NCBI RefSeq assembly: GCF_041429795.1
Contig: NZ_CP163424.1
Span: forward strand, 1,986,001 to 2,050,000
Direction of reading: 5' to 3'
Origin: Algimonas porphyrae
GTDB lineage: Bacteria > Pseudomonadota > Alphaproteobacteria > Caulobacterales > Maricaulaceae
Length of the DNA: 64,000 nucleotides
Numbering within the stretch: the first letter of the stretch is position 1; each line of letters starts with the position of its first letter. The notes beneath the pieces are model-generated. The model saw nothing but the letters and a program-made list of their open reading frames with translations, did no database searches and was not told the origin of the DNA. A program made the position numbers and the translations under genes. This document shows, piece after piece, positions 1-6,207 of the stretch.

Positions 1-43
1 GCTGTTTTCGGGGCGATGTGTGAATATGGGGGTGGGGCTGTGA
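1..43 (+). CDS. 3' end of an upstream small phage gene (partial)
   Basis: A reading frame open from base 2 ends with TGA at 41-43, and its stop overlaps the GTG start at 40 in the GTGA arrangement seen throughout this prophage. Only 13 codons are visible, so the product cannot be named. Confidence 0.3.
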   Translation, partial: LFSGRCVNMGVGL

Positions 44-297
44 GTGTGCAGCGCCCACCTATCTGCTTGAACGAGCGGCAGCGTGAAGTCCTTCGAGGCC
101 TGCTTTACTTCACCGAGGGCGGCGACTGGGCGCGTCCTATGGACGTAGGCGGATGGGACGCAAGCTATCACGGAAGGACGCTTCGGCAGCTCGCCAGTAA
201 GGGGCTTGCCGAGGTGCGCACCTTCGGCGGCATCCGTCGGACCAATCACTATCGGATTACCGGCGCTGGACGCGCTGCTTTGCAGGACCCCGCCTGA
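40..297 (+). CDS. small phage protein, probable winged-helix fold
   Basis: An 85-residue protein starting at GTG 40, chosen because of the GTGA overlap with the preceding stop and a G-rich Shine-Dalgarno stretch just upstream; an ATG at 16 is the alternative. The middle (RTLRQLASKGLAEVRTFGG) and the end (HYRITGAGRAAL) read like the recognition helix and wing of a small winged-helix protein of the kind that ends in a TxxGRxxL motif. No family is firmly recognised. The stop overlaps the next start (TGATG). Function is unknown; DNA binding is inferred from the pattern only. Confidence 0.6.
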   Translation: MSVQRPPICLNERQREVLRGLLYFTEGGDWARPMDVGGWDASYHGRTLRQLASKGLAEVRTFGGIRRTNHYRITGAGRAALQDPA

Positions 298-752
298 TGC
301 CTGCCAGCATGACCCCGACCCCATCCCGTGCGGAGGCGTGTCGCTGCGACGGCGACGGCTACCGCTATGAAGGGCTTTACCAACTGGACGCGGATTGTCC
401 GGTCCACCCCAACCATCAATGCCCGATCAGCAGCACGAAAAGGGGGCGGATGATGGATAAGAGAATGCTCACACTGGCGGCAATGTTCGTAGCGGCTTGC
501 GGCACGCAGCAACAACAGCTGCATTCCGACCAGCCGATCGCCGCCGAGCCAGTCACGCAAAGTCGGTTCGTTCACATCCTGCAGCATGACGATGACGGGA
601 CGCTCCTGCCCTACAGCGCAAGTTACGATGAAGTCGAAGCTGATCTTCGCGCCCGGACGACAGAGTTTCTGGCGCGCTGCCCCAACCATCAATGCCCGAT
701 AAATCCCGATCCCCGCCCTGACGGCGGACGGACAGACCAGAATGGAGAATGA
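297..752 (+). CDS. phage protein with an internal lipoprotein start
   Basis: A 151-residue frame coupled to its neighbours by TGATG at the start and ATGA at the end. The first 50 residues are cysteine-rich (EACRCDGDGYRYEGLY, then CPVHPNHQCPI). A second start at 450/453 follows a strong AGGGGG Shine-Dalgarno and would give a separate lipoprotein: MMDKRMLTLAAMFVAACG has a basic n-region, a hydrophobic stretch and an AAC lipobox. The C-terminal half repeats the CPNHQCPI motif. This may be two genes fused in frame or one gene with two products. Function unknown. Confidence 0.55.
   Translation: MPASMTPTPSRAEACRCDGDGYRYEGLYQLDADCPVHPNHQCPISSTKRGRMMDKRMLTLAAMFVAACGTQQQQLHSDQPIAAEPVTQSRFVHILQHDDDGTLLPYSASYDEVEADLRARTTEFLARCPNHQCPINPDPRPDGGRTDQNGE
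407..700 (+). repeat. 21-bp direct repeat inside one gene
   Basis: The 21 bases at 407-427 recur exactly at 680-700 in the same reading frame and encode the motif PNHQCPI twice. The copies are 273 bp apart and bracket the internal lipoprotein start. The arrangement suggests a duplication or a recombination join during assembly of the gene. Confidence 0.8.
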
Positions 753-1027
753 AGATGGCTGATAGTCGGTTCACCGATGAGTTTCCTATGCCCGCGCGAA
801 TGAGCGGAGCGATGCTCATCTTGTCGAGCAATCTCCGCGATTGTCCCGTGGGGCAATCTTTCTTCTGGTCGCGCCGTGACGGCAAGGAAGCGCGTGTAGG
901 CATGGTCACGTCCCGCATCCGAGACATGCGCCTATCCGGAGATCTGAATGACACGACAATCTTCACCTGCAAGCGCGCTGCCAAGAGCGACGTGATCGGC
1001 GTCCGCGTGTGGAAAGTGTCTGACTAA
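749..1027 (+). CDS. small phage protein, function unknown
   Basis: A 92-residue protein; the ATGA overlap with the upstream stop supports ATG 749, although ATG 755 has a better spaced Shine-Dalgarno (GGAGAATGAAG). The sequence looks soluble, with a mixed alpha/beta pattern around SFFWSRRDGKEARVGMV and no membrane segment. No family is recognised. It lies in the tightly packed rightward operon. Confidence 0.6.
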   Translation: MKMADSRFTDEFPMPARMSGAMLILSSNLRDCPVGQSFFWSRRDGKEARVGMVTSRIRDMRLSGDLNDTTIFTCKRAAKSDVIGVRVWKVSD

Positions 1028-1092
1028 CCCCACCCCGCGCGTCTTCCCCGGCGCGCACACAACAGCCCGACGCGGGCGGAAGGAGAATAGAG

Positions 1093-1359
1093 ATGAAGCG
1101 AGAAAGAGCGCCGCTGCCTAATGAAATTAGAGGCGGCTGGCATGCGGTCGAGGACATGCCGGAGCCTTGGCAAGATGCCCGGGCATTGGAGGTCTACGTC
1201 CATAGTTGGCCAAGCCGTATTGTCTCTTGCCAGTATGGTTGCGCAATTGATGAAGGTGGCGATGAAATTTGTGGTTTCCACACTATTGGGAAGCCGGGAG
1301 ACTGGATACGCATGGAGGACGAGCCTGCCGTTCTCGTCCGGGAGCCTGTAAAGCAATGA
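1093..1359 (+). CDS. small phage protein, function unknown
   Basis: An 88-residue protein preceded by a clear Shine-Dalgarno (GGAAGGAGAA). It is tryptophan-rich (GGWHAVEDMPEPWQD, VHSWPSR, GDWIRMEDEP), soluble and without a recognised domain. Its stop overlaps the next start (ATGA at 1356-1359), so the two are probably translated together. Confidence 0.6.
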   Translation: MKRERAPLPNEIRGGWHAVEDMPEPWQDARALEVYVHSWPSRIVSCQYGCAIDEGGDEICGFHTIGKPGDWIRMEDEPAVLVREPVKQ

Positions 1360-1871
1360 CCGCCCCGACCGTCCCTCCCATGGACGAGCTGGAGGCGTTG
1401 CTGGCAGAGGCGGCGCCGGGGCCGTGGTTCATAAGAGACGGCTCTTCTTGGCGGCGCATTCGCTCTGACTGGCGGAGTGGGCAAGATGTAGAGGTTATTA
1501 CGCCGACCATACAGAATGACGGCCACCCTGACCTGTCATGCGCGCGAGGCCACGATCGAATGGCAAACTTGGGTCTGGCTGCCGCTGCCCCCGCCCTACT
1601 CGACTACTGCGAACACCTAGAAGCCCGCCTTGCCGATGCGGAGGCGCGGGCAGAAATGTTTCAAGCCGCGCTGGACGAGTTGGTCGGCTCCCCGGACCAT
1701 GAGTTTTCCGGCGTAGGGGCTGACGGGCTGTCTCACCTTCGGGACATGTATCGTGAGAAATGGGATATGCTCGGGCCGTCGTGCCGGACCTCGCTACGCA
1801 ATCACATCGACATGGCGGTAAGGACCGCAGCAGCTCAAGCCCGCCGCGCCCTCAAGGATGGGGAGGGGTAG
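1356..1871 (+). CDS. phage protein with coiled-coil segment (Ead/Ea22-like pattern)
   Basis: A 171-residue protein whose start is fixed by the ATGA overlap. The N-terminal block (ELEALLAEAAPGPWF), the following RIRSDWRSG and the later LLDYCEHLEARLADAEARAE stretch resemble the accessory Ead/Ea22-type proteins found in many temperate phage early regions: a short AxxGPW motif, a central variable part, then a coiled coil over about residues 88-112. The role of that family is unclear. The family resemblance is pattern-based. Confidence 0.55.
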   Translation: MTAPTVPPMDELEALLAEAAPGPWFIRDGSSWRRIRSDWRSGQDVEVITPTIQNDGHPDLSCARGHDRMANLGLAAAAPALLDYCEHLEARLADAEARAEMFQAALDELVGSPDHEFSGVGADGLSHLRDMYREKWDMLGPSCRTSLRNHIDMAVRTAAAQARRALKDGEG

Positions 1872-1874
1872 GAG

Positions 1875-2237
1875 ATGCCGATTTCTGCCAGAAACATGAG
1901 GCGCTATCCCGGCGGATCAACGAACTCCAAAGAGTGGAAGGCAATCAGGGCGGAAATCCTAGAGCGCGCCGATAACGCGTGTGAGGGCTCTCCCGCTTTC
2001 CCTGATTGCCGCGTAAAGAACTACGCCGCGCATCCCGAAACAGGCTCCAAGGTCGTACTCACTATCGCACACTTAGACCATGACCCTAGCAACTCGGACG
2101 ACACGAACCTTCGCGCCTGGTGCCAACGCTGCCACAACGTCTATGACCTCCCGCACCGGAAGATGAACGCAGCGCGCACCCGACGCGATAAGATGGACCA
2201 GATCGACCTAATTGATTATGGCTCCTACTTAGCATGA
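1875..2237 (+). CDS. HNH-type nuclease-like protein
   Basis: A 120-residue protein with a strong Shine-Dalgarno (GGGGAGGGGTAGGAG). It shows an HNH/zinc pattern: an N-terminal C-x8-C pair (NACEGSPAFPDC), a central AHLDHDPSN, and a C-terminal CQRCHNVYD. This corresponds to the DH, N and CxxC-H elements of small phage HNH proteins. The likely activity is metal-dependent DNA nicking or cleavage. It is the last intact gene of the left rightward operon, and its stop overlaps the next small frame (ATGA at 2234). Confidence 0.7.
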   Translation: MPISARNMRRYPGGSTNSKEWKAIRAEILERADNACEGSPAFPDCRVKNYAAHPETGSKVVLTIAHLDHDPSNSDDTNLRAWCQRCHNVYDLPHRKMNAARTRRDKMDQIDLIDYGSYLA

Positions 2238-2438
2238 CCCGCACCCTAATCCCCATCGCCTTCGCCCTGTCCGCCTGCGCCGCGCCTCTGCCGGTCGCGG
2301 GGCAGGACGCGCCTGCCTGAGATCAGTTTGAAGCTGAGCAACCAGTTCAGCATAAAACTCGCTCTGAGACTCGTCGAAATCAGTTTCGGGCGGCTCGTTG
2401 GATACACCGCCGATGTCTTCAGGACGGAATCCGCTCAT
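2229..2438 (-). CDS. 69-aa protein coupled to the Panacea gene
   Basis: Its ATG overlaps the stop of the upstream Panacea gene (ATGA at 2438-2435), so it is probably its operon partner. The first 43 residues are acidic and look natural (EPPETDFDESQSEFYAELV). The last 26 (ARPAPRPAEARRRRTGRRRW) are merely the antisense of the lipoprotein stub on the + strand. The C-terminus therefore appears to have been replaced by a junction. It may be a truncated toxin or partner of the Panacea protein; no toxin family is recognised. Confidence 0.4.
   Translation of the reverse strand: MSGFRPEDIGGVSNEPPETDFDESQSEFYAELVAQLQTDLRQARPAPRPAEARRRRTGRRRWGLGCGSC
2234..2320 (+). pseudogene. truncated lipoprotein remnant
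   Basis: A 28-codon frame coupled by ATGA to the HNH gene. It encodes MTRTLIPIAFALSACAAP and a few more residues: a lipoprotein signal with LSAC lipobox and almost no mature part. I read it as the 5' stub of a small lipoprotein gene cut off where the leftward Panacea module begins. It could instead be a very short intact lipopeptide. Confidence 0.45.
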
Positions 2439-2932
2439 GCCGTGGCTTTAGAACTCCGAAGCAAATCTGTGTAATGTTCTATAATATCAACGTCGCTAAT
2501 GTCTGTGTTGCGACCTTTTTGATACGCACGGTACCATGGTGTGTCCGGCAAGTGGGTCAGTTCGGAAAGTTTGAAGGCACTCAACCTACCGTATCTGCGA
2601 AACACCTGCTCTACGACGGCATTTTCATCAACGCTCAATCTTGCGCGATAAGGCTCGCCAGTCGGCTTATCCTTTTCAAAAAGCCACTGACTTCCACGAT
2701 CGCGCTCGCTGATAAGACGCGGAATGTTTTGCGAGCCCCATCGCGAGATATGATCGCGAAGATACGTCTCGACCGGGCCTAGGTCCCACGCCTTATAGGT
2801 CTCATCGACAAGCCGCTCTCCGTTGATTGCAAGATTGAAGCCGTTGGCAATGAACGCCAGCTTCTGCAACTGCATTTGCGAGAAAGGGCGTCGTTTGAGG
2901 AACTCATTGGCTATCGCTACTGATTGTGCCAT
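2435..2932 (-). CDS. Panacea / SocA-type (DUF4065) domain protein
   Basis: A 165-residue protein starting at MAQSVAIANEF. It has the Panacea signature: helix SVAIANEFLKR, MQLQKLAFIANGF, then YKAWDLGPVETYL, and the C-terminal FKLSELTHLPDTPWY. Known members act as antitoxins, for example SocA of Caulobacter, which delivers the toxin SocB to ClpXP, and the PanA antitoxins of PanAT systems. It lies at the far end of the late operon with its own likely promoter and two inverted repeats upstream, typical of a moron expressed in the lysogen. No full-length toxin is adjacent. Confidence 0.8.
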   Translation of the reverse strand: MAQSVAIANEFLKRRPFSQMQLQKLAFIANGFNLAINGERLVDETYKAWDLGPVETYLRDHISRWGSQNIPRLISERDRGSQWLFEKDKPTGEPYRARLSVDENAVVEQVFRRYGRLSAFKLSELTHLPDTPWYRAYQKGRNTDISDVDIIEHYTDLLRSSKATA

Positions 2933-2954
2933 CGTTTGCTCACATCCACTACGC

Positions 2955-2987
2955 GCAGGACATGAGTCCTGCCCCAACTCGTGTCAA
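2955..2987 (-). promoter_or_regulatory. putative promoter and operator of the Panacea gene
   Basis: On the minus strand a perfect TTGACA -35 box lies at 2987-2982; a convincing -10 is not obvious. Between it and the start is the inverted repeat GCAGGAC-atga-GTCCTGC (2955-2972), placed where a repressor would block transcription. Autoregulation by the encoded locus, as in toxin-antitoxin operons, is inferred. Confidence 0.4.
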
Positions 2988-2993
2988 CTCCAA

Positions 2994-3031
2994 TAGCTAG
3001 CCAATCGCTGCGCCCGGAAGTTGGCTAGCTA
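2994..3031. promoter_or_regulatory. 11-bp perfect inverted repeat upstream of the Panacea promoter
   Basis: TAGCTAGCCAA (2994-3004) and TTGGCTAGCTA (3021-3031) are exact inverted copies separated by 16 bp. They sit just upstream of the TTGACA box. The proximal arm includes AATAGCTA, which resembles the ATAGC motif of the prophage control regions at 31.15 and 32.35 kb. No U-tract follows, so an operator is more likely than a terminator. Confidence 0.5.
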
Positions 3032-3149
3032 GGTATATAGGCCCCGATCAAATGCCTGTTCCATAAGAAACTTGCGCACGGCGATTCTGCGCATCCGTCA
3101 GGTGAGGATAGCACACGTGAGGCACACCTGGGGTGAGGATGGTGAGGCT

Positions 3150-3371
3150 CTAATTTTCCTTCAACCCCTTCGCGGCCAAATCCAGCAACCGCCGTAGCAG
3201 GCGGCGGGATATGAGGACGTTCCCTTCGCCCGTCTTTTCTGATGTCATGTCTTCTGCGCGCTGGCGGCTTTCCGCGTCATTGGTCAGCAAGTCCGGCTTG
3301 GCCTTACCGCGCAGCTGGTCGGCAATGGCTTGTAGCTCGAGAAGGGTCAGTTCGGGTGGAGTTTCGGACAT
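3150..3371 (-). CDS. small phage protein, function unknown
   Basis: A 73-residue protein starting at MSETPPEL, preceded by a GGGGTA ribosome site; a GTG 12 bases upstream is the alternative. It is highly charged and helical (ELQAIADQLRGKAKPDL, SRRLLRRLLDLAAKGLKEN) with no membrane segment. It follows the spanin genes at the end of the late operon. No family is recognised. Confidence 0.55.
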   Translation of the reverse strand: MSETPPELTLLELQAIADQLRGKAKPDLLTNDAESRQRAEDMTSEKTGEGNVLISRRLLRRLLDLAAKGLKEN

Positions 3372-3511
3372 TACCCCATTCACATACGGCGCGGAGCGTG
3401 CTATGGGAATAGGGCTTGGCGGGCCTCTCGTAGGGTCTCAAGGGTTGTAGGCCGGGAATGAACTCCGGCAGTCGCTAGATGGGTAAGGTAGGTGTCTAGC
3501 CCCGCCAAGCA

Positions 3512-3961
3512 TCACAGCCCCAGTCGCCGCCAGAACGGAACCCGGACCTTCACCGTCTCTTTTGACGCCGCCTCTATGATCCGCGCCTGATCCGCTGCGG
3601 ACTTCGCGCACTGTGCATCCAGTACTGCTTGATCTCTCGCGCGCTGGTCATCAGCCGCGACAACCTGCTTCAACTGCCCCCGGTCGCGTCCATGATCAGC
3701 TGAGACGATGACAAGTGCGTCCTCGACCCCGCCTGTTTCCTCAGTCGATGGCGTCGGTGTGATCGGCTGGATCTGTTTCAGTTTCGGGTCCAACTCCAAC
3801 CTCGGACAGTCCCGGTCCACGACGACCGCCTTCACGGGCTGCGAGAGCTGCGTCGAGGCGCAGGCGGGTAGGAACAGGAACAGGAATGCGACGCCAATCG
3901 CGTTCCTCTTGCGTGAATGTCCGGGCCGACATCCCGGCGATCTGATCCGCATGTTGCGCAT
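3512..3961 (-). CDS. o-spanin (Rz1-like outer-membrane lipoprotein)
   Basis: A 149-residue frame overlapping the end of the i-spanin gene by about 220 bp in another frame, the classic Rz/Rz1 layout. Residues 18-34 (KRNAIGVAFLFLFLPAC) form a lipoprotein signal with an LPAC lipobox, followed by a proline-containing mature part. Spanin pairs join the inner and outer membranes and fuse them in the last step of host lysis. It is larger than lambda Rz1. Identification rests on lipobox, overlap and position. Confidence 0.7.
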   Translation of the reverse strand: MRNMRIRSPGCRPGHSRKRNAIGVAFLFLFLPACASTQLSQPVKAVVVDRDCPRLELDPKLKQIQPITPTPSTEETGGVEDALVIVSADHGRDRGQLKQVVAADDQRARDQAVLDAQCAKSAADQARIIEAASKETVKVRVPFWRRLGL

Positions 3962-4280
3962 ATATCGTCTCCAATGTTGTCGTGAATTGCTGCTGTGCGC
4001 GCTGATAACCCGCGGCCTCGCCTGCGATTAGGGCTGCGTCTCGTGCAGCCTGCCGCTCAGCCTCTGTGATGATCTCAACCATCCTGCCGTCCAGTTTCGC
4101 CGTTCCGGCCCGTATGGCGTCGGCATAAGCCTCTTTCCCGTCTGTGAAGGCCTTTTGATAGGTGAGCTGGTAGCTGATGATCGGACCCGCGACTGCGACT
4201 GCGCCCGTGATGAGCGCCGTTGACCATCCCGTCTTCGTCGCCAAGAACGTCACGAGCGGGTTTTTCGTTTGGTCGGTCAT
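3741..4280 (-). CDS. i-spanin (Rz-like inner-membrane subunit)
   Basis: A 179-residue protein starting at MTDQTKNPLV, where an ATGA overlap with the upstream stop fixes the start. A single transmembrane segment spans about residues 18-40 (WSTALITGAVAVAGPIISY). A charged, helical, coiled-coil-like periplasmic part follows, with many Glu/Ala/Arg residues over 55-145. It would pair with the overlapping o-spanin after the endolysin has degraded the wall. Confidence 0.75.
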   Translation of the reverse strand: MTDQTKNPLVTFLATKTGWSTALITGAVAVAGPIISYQLTYQKAFTDGKEAYADAIRAGTAKLDGRMVEIITEAERQAARDAALIAGEAAGYQRAQQQFTTTLETIYAQHADQIAGMSARTFTQEERDWRRIPVPVPTRLRLDAALAAREGGRRGPGLSEVGVGPETETDPADHTDAID

Positions 4281-4360
4281 CGCCCCATCTCCCAGCGCGT
4301 GACGACAAAGGCGAAGACCAGGACGGCAAGAATGGCGATTGCGGCGAAGGCGGTTTTCAT
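4277..4360 (-). CDS. 27-aa single-span membrane peptide in the lysis cassette
   Basis: A very short gene coupled on both sides by ATGA overlaps: its ATG overlaps the endolysin stop and its stop overlaps the i-spanin start. The product is almost entirely one hydrophobic helix (AFAAIAILAVLVFAFVVTRW) with a basic C-terminus. It could be a pinholin- or antiholin-like peptide, or simply a coupling peptide. The tight overlaps are the main evidence that it is real. Confidence 0.6.
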   Translation of the reverse strand: MKTAFAAIAILAVLVFAFVVTRWEMGR

Positions 4361-4797
4361 GGCTCCACCTCGCCTGTCTTAAGCCAGCGCAAGACATCGA
4401 AGGACGGACAGGCGGTAGGCGCAACGTTGCGATGACCCATGACTGTTACACCGGGATAGGTCGTGATCATTTCATCCACGACACGGCGAAGTGTCTTGAA
4501 CTGTGCGCCCGTGAAGTTGGCCTCTGAACCGCCATCGTCTGATAGACCGCCGACCATGACCACGCCGATCGATCCGGTGTTATGGCCACGCGCATGAGCG
4601 CCCGCCGTGTCCACGTCGCGGCCAATTTCGGTGGACCCATCACGGCGGATGACGAGATGGTAGCCGATACCCGACCAGCCGCGCTCGCGATGCCAGCGGT
4701 CGATCTCTTTGCGCCCAATGTCCATCTTCGCTTTTGTGGCGGATGAGTGGATGAATACGCGGTCGATGTGCCTGTTGGCGGGTTCCAGGAATCGCAT
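4357..4797 (-). CDS. endolysin, N-acetylmuramoyl-L-alanine amidase (T7 lysozyme type)
   Basis: Starting at MRFLEPANRHIDR the protein is 146 residues long. The zinc ligands then fall at His17 (FIHSSA), His122 (MGHRN) and Cys130 (CPSFD) and the catalytic Tyr at 46 (GYHLV), the same numbers as in T7 lysozyme, which supports this start. The T7 general-base Lys128 is Thr here. Family: Amidase_2/PGRP, cleaving the amide between MurNAc and L-Ala of peptidoglycan. There is no signal peptide, so release depends on a holin. ATG 4875 is an in-frame alternative. Confidence 0.9.
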   Translation of the reverse strand: MRFLEPANRHIDRVFIHSSATKAKMDIGRKEIDRWHRERGWSGIGYHLVIRRDGSTEIGRDVDTAGAHARGHNTGSIGVVMVGGLSDDGGSEANFTGAQFKTLRRVVDEMITTYPGVTVMGHRNVAPTACPSFDVLRWLKTGEVEP

Positions 4798-4922
4798 AAG
4801 CTGTCTCCGTATCGGTGGCTTGCGGAAGGCGGCGCAGGCGTTTCGGATGGCCTGTCGGTAGGGGATGCCGGTCATAGCGTTGCGGTCCCTCGCTTTGCCG
4901 CGCATGGCCCACACGGGCGCAT

Positions 4923-5156
4923 TCAAATCTCCACACACACCCGGCCCGCGATCCACCATTGCGGATCGGGCAGGATGCGATTGTCAGGGGGCGGGGCGTA
5001 ACGCAGGCACACAGGCACGGTGACAGCCACGCCGTCATGCTCAAGCGGTAGCGCCATCAGCTCGACGCAATCCAGCCGCTCAGGCGGCGTGCAGGACACG
5101 TCAGTGGCTGTGGTTGCGCAGGCCGTGAGAGTGAGGGCCAGCGCGTAGCGGATCAC
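4923..5156 (-). CDS. small phage lipoprotein
   Basis: A 77-residue protein with a short lipoprotein signal (MIRYALALTLTACATT, lipobox LTAC), then a small domain with three further cysteines (VSCTPPERLDCVEL, VPVCLRY). Its start overlaps the stop of the upstream membrane protein (ATGA). It is part of the lysis cassette. A role in the envelope, perhaps controlling lysis timing, is inferred from position only. Confidence 0.65.
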   Translation of the reverse strand: MIRYALALTLTACATTATDVSCTPPERLDCVELMALPLEHDGVAVTVPVCLRYAPPPDNRILPDPQWWIAGRVCVEI

Positions 5157-5596
5157 AGGAGCCCCGGGCCAAACATGACGGCCATTGCCAGCACCCAGCC
5201 GATGCCAAGGGTCTTGGCAAAGAACAGGGTGGCTTGGTGGCCTTTCTGCCCCGGCGCGGCGATCTTGAAGGCGCGGAAGAAACAGTAGGCCCCTGCCAGC
5301 GCTCCGGCGTTACGGAATATGACATTCACCCATACGCCCGCGTCCTGCATCCCTTTTGCAAAGGGCAGCCGAAAATACTCCGCCATCCACCACGCTTGCC
5401 AATAGGCGTTGCCCGCCAGCCATGCCGAAAAGCCGACGACGACACCCAATGTCAGCCATCCGGTGAAGTTACGGGTAGAGGGATGGCCGAAAAACTGGCG
5501 CGCCCGAGGCCAGTAGCTGCGCACCGTTATTAGCAGGGCCAGAACGGACGCAATGCCCAGCCAGAGCGCCAGGAATATCCCGAAGCGGAAAATCAT
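5153..5596 (-). CDS. multi-span membrane protein in the lysis cassette, holin candidate
   Basis: A 147-residue protein with about four hydrophobic segments: residues 5-24, 44-66, 84-108 and 122-145 (FRFGIFLALWLGIASVLAL is the first). A basic loop (AFKIAAPGQKGH) precedes the last span. It lies directly upstream of the lipoprotein and endolysin genes and overlaps both neighbours by ATGA. No holin family is recognised, but this is where a holin is expected. Its length is greater than most holins. Confidence 0.6.
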   Translation of the reverse strand: MIFRFGIFLALWLGIASVLALLITVRSYWPRARQFFGHPSTRNFTGWLTLGVVVGFSAWLAGNAYWQAWWMAEYFRLPFAKGMQDAGVWVNVIFRNAGALAGAYCFFRAFKIAAPGQKGHQATLFFAKTLGIGWVLAMAVMFGPGLL

Positions 5597-5760
5597 GACT
5601 TGGCCTTTCGGTCGGCGGCCTTCAGGAACTCGACCATGGCGATCTCTTGCGCCGCGTCACGACCGAGAAGGTCGAGCGCTCGCATGGCGGCGCGCTGACG
5701 ACGGTCGTCTTTGGGTTCCACACGCTCCTTGTCGACCTTCCGGCGAAATAGCTTAAGCAT
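5593..5760 (-). CDS. 55-aa charged phage protein
   Basis: A short gene overlapping its upstream neighbour by 8 bp and its downstream neighbour by ATGA. The product is highly charged and helical (MLKLFRRKVDKERVEPKDD, RAAMRALDLLGRDAAQEIA) with no membrane span. No family is recognised. Its place between two membrane-protein genes suggests a cytoplasmic part of the lysis or tail-fibre module. Confidence 0.55.
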   Translation of the reverse strand: MLKLFRRKVDKERVEPKDDRRQRAAMRALDLLGRDAAQEIAMVEFLKAADRKAKS

Positions 5761-5947
5761 CGGTGATGCCCGCTTTGGATAGGAGTTTGTCGATCAACTC
5801 GTTGCGCTTTGACCGCTCGGCCGACAACTCAGTCGCAGCGGCGGTCTTCGTTGCTCTATGGTCCTGCTTTTCCTGCCAGTAGAGCCACGCGAACAGCAGC
5901 GTTAGCGGTGACGCCCCGGCTAGGATCGTAGCGAGATCGAGTGTCAC
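5753..5947 (-). CDS. 64-aa single-span membrane protein with coiled coil
   Basis: Residues 5-24 (LATILAGASPLTLLFAWLYW) form one hydrophobic helix. The rest is a charged helix (QEKQDHRATKTAAATELSAE). This N-in or N-out single-span plus coiled-coil plan is common among small holin-like or accessory lysis proteins. It is an alternative holin candidate to the 147-residue protein downstream. Confidence 0.6.
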   Translation of the reverse strand: MTLDLATILAGASPLTLLFAWLYWQEKQDHRATKTAAATELSAERSKRNELIDKLLSKAGITDA

Positions 5948-6207
5948 CCGATCGGCCCCGCATAGGTCCGCAGCGCCAAACCGCGCGCCTTCCGCGCCGC
6001 CTCGGTTTTTTCTCGGGGTATCAGATAGTCATCCTCAGCATCGAAATGGCGCTCCTTTTCATCCGGTGTCGCGTCATGCACGGAGCGCACGAACATGCCG
6101 CCTGATGCACAACGCAGAAGCGCGGCCTCGCCGTCAGGACCGGAATGGACGACATGTTCTGTCGCGCCGCCGCAGCTGCATCCCTGAAAGTCTGTTTTAT
6201 CCGTCAT
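5944..6207 (-). CDS. small phage protein with Cys motif
   Basis: An 87-residue soluble protein starting just inside the end of the tail-spike gene (ATGA at 6207-6204). It opens with FQGCSCGGATEHVVHS, a CxC motif that could bind metal, and has a charged C-terminal half. No family is recognised. Its place directly behind the tail spike suggests a spike accessory or chaperone, but this is inference. Confidence 0.55.
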   Translation of the reverse strand: MTDKTDFQGCSCGGATEHVVHSGPDGEAALLRCASGGMFVRSVHDATPDEKERHFDAEDDYLIPREKTEAARKARGLALRTYAGPIG

